This document shows positions 50,181-58,264 of a DNA stretch of 60,191 nucleotides, in pieces. A program made the translations under genes and the position numbers. The DNA is from Clostridiales bacterium. Its GTDB lineage: Bacteria; Bacillota; Clostridia; Oscillospirales; Oscillospiraceae. Position 1 is the first letter of the stretch. Each line of letters opens with the position of its first letter. The notes beneath the pieces were generated by a model. That model searched no databases. It was not told where the DNA came from and saw nothing but the letters and a program-made list of their open reading frames with translations. Location: assembly GCA_020860385.1 (NCBI GenBank), contig JAJBUK010000011.1, positions 1 to 60,191 on the forward strand, read 5' to 3'.

Positions 50181-51928
50181 GGTGCATCCTCCGTTCGTTT
50201 CCGGCTGCTGACCGCCAAAAGGTCGCTGTCGTCAGCCACGCCGTCCTTCATATGTTCTGTTTGGATGGTTCTGATATAGTCTGCCAGCGCCGCCTCGCTG
50301 TTTTGCAGCGACTCCGGCTTCTGAGCAATGGTGGCAATATGGCTCATTTCCTGGTTGTCCAGCAGGGAGCCCAGCACCTCGATGGGGGTGTCCTTCCCCT
50401 CTTCCCAGCGGCTTTGCAGGATGCCGAACACCTTGCCCAGCACCTGGGAGGAGAACTCCTCCTGCCGCAGCCCCTCCGCCTGGGGGAAAAGCTGGGGCTC
50501 CAGCAGCAGCAAACGGACAACGCCCTCCTCCGCCATGGCCGAGCGCACGTTCCGGTAGCGGAACTGCCGCTCCGTGGGCTGGTTCTCCGCTGCCGGGGTC
50601 AGGGCCTTCCGGTCGGCCTGCTTCTTCTGCTGCCAGCCCAGCCGACTGCGCTGCCGCTCCACCTCAGAGAGCATGGCCGCCTTGTCGATGCCCGCCGCCT
50701 CCGCCGCCTGAGCGCCGTAAATCTCCCGTTCCACCGGGCTGCTGAGCCGGGCCAGCAGGTCTGCCGCCTCCTGGAGGTACTGCACCTTCTGGTCATCCGC
50801 GGTCAGGTCGTACTTCTGCTGAATTTGGCCGATGCGGTAGGGTATCTGCCCCGCCGCCCCGTCGATAAGCCGCTGGAAGGCGTTATGTCCGTACTTCTTG
50901 ATATACTCATCCGGGTCCTTGGCTCCGGTGACCCGCAGCACCCGGACGTTCACCCCCGTCTTGTTTAAAAGGCCGATGGCCCGCTGGGCGGCGTTGATGC
51001 CCGCCTGGTCCCCGTCGTAGGAGATGACCACCTCTTTCGTGTACTTGGCCAGCAGCCGGGCGTGGTTCTCCGTCAGGGAGGTGCCCAGGGAGGCCACTGC
51101 GCAGTCAAAGCCGCCCTGGTGGAGGGCAATGGTGTCCATATATCCCTCGGTGAGGATGAGGTATCCGGCCTTGGACTTCTTCGCCAGGTTCAGGGCGAAC
51201 AGGTTCTTGCTCTTGTTGTAAATCACGGTGTCCGGCGAGTTCAGGTACTTCGGGGTGGAATCGTCCAGCACCCGCCCGCCGAAGCCGATGACGTTGCCCC
51301 GCAGGTCGATGATGGGGAACATGACCCTCCCCCGGAACCGGTCGTACACGCCGCCCTTCTTGGACTGCACCGCAAGCCCCGCCTCCAGCAGCTCCAGCTT
51401 GGTGTAGCCCCGCTCCGTCATGGCCTGAATCAGTCTGTCCCAGCCGTCCTCTTGCGGGAGGGCGTAGCCCAGGCCGAAGTTCGTCACCGTCCGCTTGGAG
51501 AGGCCCCGCTGGGCGAAGTAGTCCCGCCCCTGCTGGCCCTGGGGGCCGGTCAGGTTGGCGTGGAAGTACCGGGCCGCCTCCTTGTTCAGGTTCAGCAGCC
51601 GCTCCCGCTTTTTGGCCTCGCCCGGATTCCCATTGTCCTCCGGCATGGGCATCCCCGCCCGCTGGGCCAGGATACCCACCGCGTCCACAAAGCCGACGCC
51701 CTCCGCCTCCATGACGAAGTTGATGAGGTGGCCCCCCTTGTGGCAGCCGAAGCAGTAATACATCTGCTTCTCCGGCGTGATGGAGAAGGAGGGGGTCTTT
51801 TCGCTGTGGAAGGGGCAGCAGCCCCAGTAGCGGTTGCCCTTCTTTTGCAGCGTGGTGTAGCCGGAGGCCACGTCCACCAAATCGACCCGCTCATTCAGCT
51901 CCTCCAAAAAGGCTTCCGGGATTGCCAT
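50177..51928 (-). CDS. dnaG: DNA primase
   Basis: The 583-residue primase has the CHC2 zinc-binding domain ([16 protein letters not shown], then [17 protein letters not shown]), the catalytic core with [35 protein letters not shown], and the TOPRIM metal-binding part with [37 protein letters not shown] and [17 protein letters not shown]-terminal helicase-binding region follows. It makes RNA primers for replication. It is the first gene of the operon with rpoD. The AAAGGAGGGGGAAC site fixes the ATG. I saw no convincing sigma-A promoter in the 229-base gap to mgtE. Confidence 0.98.
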
Positions 51929-52093
51929 GTTCCCCCTCCTTTCTGCTATTTTATCTATTTTGGGCGATTCCCTGGGCGATATACCAGGCGTGCGCGAAAT
52001 TTCCGCGCAATTCCACCTCTATCAATAGAATACGCAGCCCGCCCCGTTTTTCCTCTTGCTTTTCGGAAAATTTTCAAAATTTTTGCCCAGGGA

Positions 52094-52134
52094 CAAAAAG
52101 CGGAACAGACGCCGGATTCACGACGTCCATTCCG
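52094..52134 (-). terminator. mgtE terminator
   Basis: CGGAA and GACG (52101-52111) pair with CGTC and TTCCG (52123-52134). On the minus strand the stem is followed by CTTTTTG, 24 bases after the mgtE stop. Confidence 0.7.
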
Positions 52135-52157
52135 ATTTTGGGTGCGCTCCGGCTGGG

Positions 52158-53531
52158 CTATAGCACGTCCAGCAGCGTCTTCGCCAGCTCGAAGTAAATC
52201 AGCAGCGAGACCGCGTCCACAATGGTGGTGATAAAGGGGGAGGCCATCACAGCCGGGTCGAAGCCCAGCTTATAGGTCAGCATGGGCAGGGTGCAGCCGA
52301 TCAGCTTGGCGCAGATGATGGTCAGCATCAGCGTCAGGCACACCACGGCGTCCACCGCCAGGGTGATTTCCGTCCGGCCAAACAGCGTCCGGTCCACTAT
52401 CCAAATCTTGACGAAGTTCACCGCAGCCAGCGTCACGCCGCAGCACAGGGCCACCCGCACTTCCTTCCAGATGACCTGGAGGATGTCCCGGAACTCGATT
52501 TCCCCCAGGGACAGGCCGCGAATCACGGTGACGGAGGCCTGGGAGCCGGAGTTGCCGCCGGTGTCCATCAGCATGGGGATGAAGCCGGTCAGAGCCACGC
52601 AGGCGGACAGGGCGGCCTCAAAGCTGTCAATAATCAGCCCGGTGAAGGTGGCGGACACCATCAGCAGCATCAGCCAGGGGATACGGGCCTTCCAGGTGTC
52701 AAACACGCCGGTGCGGAGATAGGTCTGCTCATTGGGGACGATGGCGGCCATCTTCTGGATGTCCTCCGTAGCCTCCTCCTGCAAGACGTCCACCGCGTCG
52801 TCCACCGTGATGATGCCCACCAGACGGTTTTCCTTATCCACCACGGCAAGGCTCATCAGGTCGTACTTCTTCATCAGGTTGGCGGCCTCTTCCTGGTCGT
52901 CCGTGGTGTAGCAGTTGATGACGTTGGTGTTCATAATATCCTGGATGTGATCCTCATACTTGTGCATGAGCAAATCCTTCACCGAGACGACGCCCTCCAG
53001 GTGGCGGCTCTTGTCGATGACAAGCAGAATATAGATGGTTTCCTTATTCTGCCCGTGGGCGCGGATATAGTCGAAGGACTGACTCACCGTCATGTCCTTG
53101 TGGAGGGCGATATATTCGGCGGTCATAATGCTGCCAGCCGAATTATCCGGGTAGTTCAGGAACTGGTTAATGGTCTTGCGGGTGTCCGGCTTGGCGTTCT
53201 CCAGCACACGGCGCACCACGGAGGCGGGCAGCTCCTCCAGCATATCCACCGCGTCGTCCACAAACAGGTCCTCCACGATGTTCTGGACCTCGTTATCGGT
53301 CATGCCGTTGATCAGCTCCCGCTGCACCTCCACCGGGAGATAGGCGAACACATCGCTGGCCAGGTCCTTGGACAGCATCCGAAACACGAGAGTGGCCTGC
53401 TCGCTGCTCAGATCCTCCAAAAAATCGGCAATGTCCGCCTCATTTAACTTTTCCAACACAAATTTCAGCTTCCGGAACTGCTTCGTCTCCACCAGCTCCT
53501 TCAGCTCTTCCATATGGATTTCAATATTCAA
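52158..53531 (-). CDS. mgtE: magnesium transporter MgtE
   Basis: The 457-residue channel has a helical N-domain (1-130, VEVQRELINGMTDNEVQNIVEDLFVDDAVDMLEELPA), a CBS pair (about 135-260, with SAGSIMTAEYIAL and VDKENRLVGIITVDDAVDVL) that senses cytosolic Mg2+, and five membrane helices. The selectivity region is ALTGFIPMLMDTGGNSGSQASVTVIRGLSLGEI. The start is the TTG at 53531, with TTTAGGAGGTAGCTGAAA upstream; the first ATG (53513) is too far from it. It is preceded by a long structured leader (53532-53815) with its own promoter, so expression is probably controlled by an RNA switch responding to Mg2+ or a related signal. Confidence 0.97.
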   Translation of the reverse strand: MNIEIHMEELKELVETKQFRKLKFVLEKLNEADIADFLEDLSSEQATLVFRMLSKDLASDVFAYLPVEVQRELINGMTDNEVQNIVEDLFVDDAVDMLEELPASVVRRVLENAKPDTRKTINQFLNYPDNSAGSIMTAEYIALHKDMTVSQSFDYIRAHGQNKETIYILLVIDKSRHLEGVVSVKDLLMHKYEDHIQDIMNTNVINCYTTDDQEEAANLMKKYDLMSLAVVDKENRLVGIITVDDAVDVLQEEATEDIQKMAAIVPNEQTYLRTGVFDTWKARIPWLMLLMVSATFTGLIIDSFEAALSACVALTGFIPMLMDTGGNSGSQASVTVIRGLSLGEIEFRDILQVIWKEVRVALCCGVTLAAVNFVKIWIVDRTLFGRTEITLAVDAVVCLTLMLTIICAKLIGCTLPMLTYKLGFDPAVMASPFITTIVDAVSLLIYFELAKTLLDVL

Positions 53532-53815
53532 TTTCAGCTACCTCCTAAACATCAAAACATCAAAAGAAACGTTGTGTCGGGAGGCAGGCGGCGAACGATC
53601 ACTCCTTACGCCTTTGCTCTAAAAACTGGTTGCGCTGTATTGGACTGACAGTTAGAGCCGGGTCAGCACAGCGCCTCAGCCCGCAGGTGACTGAGACCTT
53701 TGACTTTGACCCACAAGGGAACCGGAGCATCCGTTCCGTCAGACCTGCAACTTCGACCGCTTGCGTCCATCAAATTCTCATCACCTTTCCATGCAAAAAT
53801 ACAGAAAACGCCACT
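53532..53815 (-). promoter_or_regulatory. structured 5' leader of mgtE, candidate riboswitch or attenuator
   Basis: The leader is about 285 nt. Minus-strand GGGTCA (53712-53707) can pair with TGACCC (53665-53660), and GCAGGT (53748-53743) with ACCTGC (53688-53683). In competition, GCGCTGT (53674-53668) can pair with ACAGCGC (53638-53632) around an inner CTGAC/GTCAG stem (53666-53662 with 53649-53645), followed by AACCAGTTTTT, which reads as an intrinsic terminator. The TGACCC arm is shared, so the structures exclude each other. I could not find the M-box sequence GTTAGGTGAGGCTCC, although TGGGTCAA and GTGCT...GCTCTAAC recall parts of it. The controlled gene argues for Mg2+ or another divalent metal. 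Confidence 0.6.
53663..53770 (-). CDS. possible 35-residue mgtE leader peptide
   Basis: An ATG at 53770 is preceded by AAAGGTGAT, close to the full anti-Shine-Dalgarno complement, with nine to ten bases between. The frame (MDASGRSCRSDG, then DAPVPLW) runs 35 codons and its TGA stop lies inside the TGACCC arm of the predicted antiterminator. A ribosome at the stop would disturb the competing stems. Proline-containing leader peptides regulate mgtA in enteric bacteria, but this one is unrelated in sequence. An uninterrupted frame of this length could also be chance. Confidence 0.4.
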   Translation of the reverse strand: MDASGRSCRSDGTDAPVPLWVKVKGLSHLRAEALC

Positions 53816-53821
53816 ATGCTT

Positions 53822-53850
53822 ATTATGCCAGAAAACCCGCCCCGCGTCAA
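53822..53850 (-). promoter_or_regulatory. sigma-A promoter of mgtE
   Basis: Minus-strand TTGACG (53850-53845), 17 bases, then CATAAT (53827-53822), placing transcription start near 53815 and defining a leader of about 285 nt. Confidence 0.75.
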
Positions 53851-54151
53851 ATAAAAAAAGCCGTTTTTTCCTGTTTTCCCCCGGAAAATCTTCGTCATTT
53901 TGCCATAGAAAACCGACAGAGGCGGCGTGGCCGCCGACGGCCGGCTGTAACAGCTTTCCCCGGGGCGGGGGATTCATACGCGGGGGACGGGCATTCCTGA
54001 TAGCGGCAGTCACAAAACATAAAATGATGTGACACCGAACAGCGGAAAAAGGAGAGAACTCCCTGTGCAACTCTTAGTGCAGAGGGCCCGCAGGTGTCGA
54101 GCCGTTGTGCAGCTGCGCCGGAGTGTTTTCAAAACTTTCACCAACTCATCA
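53851..54151. other. noncoding interval between mgtE and methyltransferase promoters
   Basis: I see no gene here. It contains short GC-rich hairpins and one perfect inverted repeat, GTCACA (54009-54014) with TGTGAC (54028-54033), 13 bases apart. A small RNA cannot be excluded, but no promoter-terminator pair is visible. Confidence 0.4.
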
Positions 54152-54180
54152 TTGACGGAGAAAAAGGAAAATGCTACAAT
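54152..54180 (+). promoter_or_regulatory. sigma-A promoter of the methyltransferase-ecfA unit
   Basis: TTGACG (54152-54157), 17 bases, then TACAAT (54175-54180), 29 bases before the start codon. Confidence 0.78.
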
Positions 54181-54209
54181 GAACTGAATCTCATGGATGA
54201 TGGAGCAGT

Positions 54210-55079
54210 ATGACTATGTGGATTGCAGACCAGTGGAAGGACTATGAGCTGATCGACTGCGGCGGCGGCGAGAAGCTGGAGCGCTGGGGCAGCGAGTTTT
54301 TGGTGCGCCCCGACCCCCAGGCCATTTGGAACACCCCCCGCACCCATCGGGGCTGGAAGCGGAATGACGGACACTACCTCCGCTCGAAAACCGGCGGCGG
54401 CCACTGGGAGAAGGGCAGCCTCCCCGCCAGCTGGCAGATTCGCTACGGCGATTTGACCTTTAAGGTCGGCCCCATGAACTTCAAGCACACTGGCCTTTTT
54501 CCGGAGCAGGCCGCCAACTGGGACTGGGCGCAGCGGCAGATTCGCCAGGCGGGGCGGCCGGTCAGCGTGCTGAACCTGTTCGCCTACACCGGCGGGGCCA
54601 CCGTGGCCTGCGCGGCGGCTGGGGCGAAGGTTTGCCATGTGGACGCAGCCAAGGGCATGGTGGCCTGGGCCAAGGAGAACGCCAAACTCTCCGGTTTGGA
54701 GGCCGCCCCGGTGCGCTGGCTGGTGGACGACTGCACCAAGTTTGTGGAGCGGGAAATCCGCCGGGGCCACCGCTATGACGCCATCATCATGGACCCGCCC
54801 TCCTACGGGCGGGGCACCGGCGGCGAGGTGTGGAAGCTGGAGGAGAACCTCTACCCCTTCCTGGAGCTGACCGCCCAGGTGTTGTCGGACGAGCCGCTGT
54901 TCGTGCTGGTGAACTCTTACACCACGGGGTTGGCCCCGTCGGTGCTGACCTACCTGCTGGAGACGGTGTTCTCCAAACGGTTCGGCGGGCATACGGAGTC
55001 GGGGGAGCTGGGCCTCCCCGTCACGGAATCCGGCCTGGTGCTGCCCTGCGGGGCCACCGGGCGCTGGCAGGCGAAGTAA
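54210..55079 (+). CDS. class I SAM-dependent methyltransferase, RlmI/RlmK-like
   Basis: The 289-residue enzyme matches the catalytic half of YccW/RlmI-type rRNA methylases: VLNLFAYTGGATVACAAAGAKVCHVDAAKGMVAWAKENA binds SAM, and YDAIIMDPPSYGRG is the catalytic motif IV. The usual N-terminal PUA domain is missing, replaced by about 90 residues that include FKVGPMNFKHTGLFPEQAANWDW, the conserved substrate-side segment. It likely methylates a cytosine or guanine in 23S rRNA. An ATG at 54216 is an alternative start. It lies 18 bases before ecfA1 and shares its promoter. Confidence 0.88.
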   Translation: MTMWIADQWKDYELIDCGGGEKLERWGSEFLVRPDPQAIWNTPRTHRGWKRNDGHYLRSKTGGGHWEKGSLPASWQIRYGDLTFKVGPMNFKHTGLFPEQAANWDWAQRQIRQAGRPVSVLNLFAYTGGATVACAAAGAKVCHVDAAKGMVAWAKENAKLSGLEAAPVRWLVDDCTKFVEREIRRGHRYDAIIMDPPSYGRGTGGEVWKLEENLYPFLELTAQVLSDEPLFVLVNSYTTGLAPSVLTYLLETVFSKRFGGHTESGELGLPVTESGLVLPCGATGRWQAK

Positions 55080-55097
55080 GATGCAAGGAGCGTTTCC

Positions 55098-55979
55098 ATG
55101 GCAAACAGAATGATCGAGATACAAAATGTGTCCTTCGCTTACCAGGAGGAGGGGGAGCAGAAGTCCCCCCAGGTGCTGGACAGCGTCAGCCTGGACATTG
55201 AAGAGGGCAGCTTTGTGGCGGTGCTGGGGCACAACGGCAGCGGCAAGTCCACCCTGGCAAAGCACATGAACGCCGTGCTGCTGCCCACCGGCGGCACGGT
55301 CTATGTGGACGGCATCGACACCGCTGACGACGACCGGTGGCTGGATGTCCGCCGGACGGTGGGCATGGTGTTCCAGAACCCGGACAACCAAATCGTCGCC
55401 AATGTGGTGGAGGAGGACGTGGCCTTTGCCCCGGAGAATCTGGGCGTGCCCCCTGAGGAGATTCGCCAGCGGGTGGACGAGGCCCTGCGCATCGTGGGCA
55501 TGAGCAAATATATTCAGCACGCCCCCCATCTGCTGTCCGGCGGGCAGAAGCAGCGGGTGGCCATCGCCGGGGTCATTGCCATGCAGCCCAGGTGCATCGT
55601 GCTGGACGAGCCCACCGCCATGCTAGACCCCATCGGCCGCCAGGAGGTCATGGAGACCATCTTGCGCCTGAATCGGGAGCAGGGCACCACCGTGGTGCTT
55701 ATCACCCATCACATGGACGAGGCGGCCCAGGCCGACCGGCTGGTGGTGATGGATCACGGCAAAATCGTGGCCGACGGCCCGCCCAAAACGGTGTTCCAGG
55801 ACGTGGAAGGAATGCGGCGGCTGGGGCTGACGGTGCCGGATACGGTGGGGCTGCTGTACGAGCTGAAACAGCGGGGCATGGACGTGCCGCTGGACGCCCT
55901 CAGCGAGGACGAGTGCGCCGACGCCATCGTGCGGGCGCTGCGCCAGGGAAAGGACGAACAAGTTGGAACCAGTGATTGA
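55098..55979 (+). CDS. ecfA1: energy-coupling factor transporter ATPase EcfA1
   Basis: The 293-residue ABC ATPase has Walker A GHNGSGKSTLAKHMNAVLLP, the Q-loop GMVFQNPDNQIVANVVEEDVAFAPENLG typical of ECF ATPases, the signature LLSGGQKQRVAIAGVIA, Walker B CIVLDEPTAMLDP and the H-loop THHMDE. With EcfA2 and EcfT it energises uptake of vitamins and metals through interchangeable S components. Its end overlaps the start of ecfA2 by 17 bases. Confidence 0.95.
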   Translation: MANRMIEIQNVSFAYQEEGEQKSPQVLDSVSLDIEEGSFVAVLGHNGSGKSTLAKHMNAVLLPTGGTVYVDGIDTADDDRWLDVRRTVGMVFQNPDNQIVANVVEEDVAFAPENLGVPPEEIRQRVDEALRIVGMSKYIQHAPHLLSGGQKQRVAIAGVIAMQPRCIVLDEPTAMLDPIGRQEVMETILRLNREQGTTVVLITHHMDEAAQADRLVVMDHGKIVADGPPKTVFQDVEGMRRLGLTVPDTVGLLYELKQRGMDVPLDALSEDECADAIVRALRQGKDEQVGTSD

Positions 55980-56826
55980 AACCCGGAAGCTGTGCTGCAC
56001 CTACAGCATTGGCACCCCCTTTGAGCATAAAGCGCTGATAGACGTGGACTTCCGGGCCTACCCCGGGGAGTATATGGGCATCATCGGCCATACCGGCTCC
56101 GGCAAATCCACCCTCATCCAGCATTTGAACGGATTGCTGAAACCTACCTCCGGCCAGGTGCTGGTGGACGGCGAGGACATTTGGGAGAGTAAGGAAAAGA
56201 CCCACGCTGCCCGGTTCAAGGTGGGGCTGGTGTTCCAGTACCCGGAGTACCAGCTCTTTGAGAACACGGTGTATGAGGATATCGCCTTCGGCCCCAAGAA
56301 CATGAAGCTCCAGGAGGACGAAATCGACCGCCGGGTACACGAGGCGGCCTACTTCGTGGGCCTGCGGGACGACCTGCTGCAAAAGAGCCCCTTCGAGCTG
56401 TCCGGCGGGCAGAAGCGCCGGGTGGCCATCGCCGGGGTCATCGCCATGGAGCCCAAGGTGCTGATTCTGGACGAGCCCACGGCGGGGCTGGACCCGGCGG
56501 GCCGGGACGGGGTGCTGAAAAACATCCGTCACTACCACGACGCGAAGAACGCCACCGTCATCATCGTCTCCCACTCCATGGAGGACGTAGCGAAGATGGT
56601 AGACCGGGTGGTGGTGGTGAACGACGGGCGGCTGCCCTTTGACGGCACCCCCCGGGAGGTGTTCTCCCACGGGGACGAGCTGCGGGCCATGGGCCTGAAC
56701 ACCCCCCAGCTGACCCGGCTGTTCCAGAAGCTGAAGGCCAGGGGCCTGCCGGTGGAGGACAACATCTACACCATGGAGGAGGCAGTGGCCGCCCTGACCG
56801 CCCTGTCCGCTTCGGAACAGCAGTAA
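55963..56826 (+). CDS. ecfA2: energy-coupling factor transporter ATPase EcfA2
   Basis: The 287-residue partner ATPase has GHTGSGKSTLIQHLNGLLKP, the Q-loop GLVFQYPEYQLFENTVYEDIAFGPKN diagnostic of EcfA2, ELSGGQKRRVAIAGVIAMEP and VLILDEPTAGLDPAGRD. The start is a TTG inside the end of ecfA1, with AGGGAAAGG upstream, so the two are coupled. In most Firmicutes ecfT follows; here the next gene is dprA, so the transmembrane T component must be encoded elsewhere. Confidence 0.95.
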   Translation: MEPVIETRKLCCTYSIGTPFEHKALIDVDFRAYPGEYMGIIGHTGSGKSTLIQHLNGLLKPTSGQVLVDGEDIWESKEKTHAARFKVGLVFQYPEYQLFENTVYEDIAFGPKNMKLQEDEIDRRVHEAAYFVGLRDDLLQKSPFELSGGQKRRVAIAGVIAMEPKVLILDEPTAGLDPAGRDGVLKNIRHYHDAKNATVIIVSHSMEDVAKMVDRVVVVNDGRLPFDGTPREVFSHGDELRAMGLNTPQLTRLFQKLKARGLPVEDNIYTMEEAVAALTALSASEQQ

Positions 56827-56898
56827 GGCAGTTTACAGGTCCCGGCCCTGGGCAAACGCAACCCTGACTGCGCATAGATAAGAGAAGGAGGCCCGCTC

Positions 56899-58206
56899 AT
56901 GACTGCAATGGATTCCCTCAAGCACCTGCTCTGGCTGAGCCAGACCCTGGACCCCCAGACAGCCTGGCAGGTCTACACCCACTTCGGCTCCGCCTCCGAG
57001 GCCTACTATGGGGACAGGCGCGATTACCGTCTGCTGCCCTTCCTCCAGGCCCGGCAGATCGCCCTGCTGGAGGACAAGTCTCTGCGCCGGGCGGAGGAGA
57101 TTCTGGCGGACTGCCAGGAGCAAGGCATTCAAATCGTCACCATCCAGGACGCCGTCTATCCTCCCGCCCTGCGGGACATTGACGACCCGCCCCTGGTGCT
57201 GTACCTCCGGGGGCAGGCGCTGAACCTGAACGCCCCCTTCGTTGTCGCCATGGCGGGCACCCGGCACGCCTCTCCCTACGGGAAGAAGCTGGCTCACAGC
57301 TTCGCCTTCGACCTGAGCCGGGGCGGCCTGCTGGTGGTCACCGGCGTGGTGACGGGCTGCGATGAAAACGCCCTGCTGGGGGCATTGCAGGCCGGGCAGC
57401 CGGTGGGGGCCGTGGTGGCAGGCGGCGTGGATATACCTTATTATAATACCGACGCCTGCCGCAGGCTGTATGAGGACATTGCTACCTACGGCTTCCTGCT
57501 CAGCGAGTCGCCTCCGGGCACCAGGCCCACCGGGCAGCTGTTCCGCGCCCGGAACCGTATCCTCACCGGCATGGCGGACTGCGTCATCTGCGTGGAGGGA
57601 GATTTGTCCAGCGGCGCGGTGCAGGTGGCCTATCTGGCGCTGGAGCAGGGCAAGGAGGTATTCGCACCCCCGGCCAACATCGGCGTCCCCTCCGCCACCG
57701 GCACCAACGAACTGCTCCGGGCCGGATACGTCTCCGTCCTGCTGGACAAGGAGGACATCTTTGACCTGGCCCGTCAGCGCTTCGCCGCGGTGGGCCGCCT
57801 GCCGGAGCTGCCGGAGGCAATCCGCGCCCAGCGCATGGCAGGGGAGGCTGAGGAGCTGTCCGCCCGGCCGCCGAAGCAGCGGACAGAGGCCCAGGAGGTC
57901 CGGCCCGCCCCCCAGGAGGAGGACGAAAAAATCAGCCAGCCGGAAAAAACCGCGCAAAAAAAGGTTGACAGTTCGCCCGTCTCAGATTATATTGACGTAA
58001 ACGCCCTCCGTGACCGCTGTTCGGAAACGGAGTTTCAGTGCTGCACTGTGCTAGCAAACGGCCCGGCTACCGCCGATGAGGTGGCGGTGGGCTGCGGCCT
58101 GCCGGTGGTGGCGGTCAACTCCGCCCTGACCATCCTCTGCATCAAGGGGCTGGTGACGGAGGGAACTGACAGCCGCTTCTCGCTGGCGGCGCAGGTGGCG
58201 TTCTGA
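56899..58206 (+). CDS. dprA: divergent DprA/Smf-family DNA-processing protein
   Basis: The 435-residue protein has the DprA layout: an N-terminal SAM/HhH-like region, a Rossmann core, a charged linker (about 310-365) and a C-terminal winged helix (ETEFQCCTVLANGPATADEVAVGCGLPV). The core keeps AMAGTRHASPYGKK (117-130), LLSESPPGT, RARNRILTGMADCVICVEG and LALEQGKEVFAPPANI. But the single-strand-DNA motif, normally SGLARGIDAAAH, is VTGVVTGCDENALL (147-160), losing the Arg and His. DprA loads RecA on incoming DNA during transformation. Adjacency to topA is the common Firmicutes order, so orthology is likely, but DNA binding may be altered. The AAGGAGG site fixes the start. Confidence 0.88.
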   Translation: MTAMDSLKHLLWLSQTLDPQTAWQVYTHFGSASEAYYGDRRDYRLLPFLQARQIALLEDKSLRRAEEILADCQEQGIQIVTIQDAVYPPALRDIDDPPLVLYLRGQALNLNAPFVVAMAGTRHASPYGKKLAHSFAFDLSRGGLLVVTGVVTGCDENALLGALQAGQPVGAVVAGGVDIPYYNTDACRRLYEDIATYGFLLSESPPGTRPTGQLFRARNRILTGMADCVICVEGDLSSGAVQVAYLALEQGKEVFAPPANIGVPSATGTNELLRAGYVSVLLDKEDIFDLARQRFAAVGRLPELPEAIRAQRMAGEAEELSARPPKQRTEAQEVRPAPQEEDEKISQPEKTAQKKVDSSPVSDYIDVNALRDRCSETEFQCCTVLANGPATADEVAVGCGLPVVAVNSALTILCIKGLVTEGTDSRFSLAAQVAF

Positions 58207-58264
58207 TTTACAATCGCGCTCTGCGGGGAGGGTTCCCCGCCTCCATACTGGGAGGAAGTTTACT

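Noticed and set aside
53532..53815. canonical M-box riboswitch
   Set aside because: I could not find the conserved GTTAGGTGAGGCTCC and related core; partial resemblances are listed but are too weak to name the class.
54009..54033. inverted repeat GTCACA-N13-TGTGAC as an operator
   Set aside because: It is far from both neighbouring promoters and has no obvious cognate regulator; it may be chance.
53771..54070. upstream part of the minus-strand open frame that contains the mgtE leader peptide
   Set aside because: It crosses the mgtE promoter and shows no coding character; only the ATG at 53770 has a ribosome binding site.
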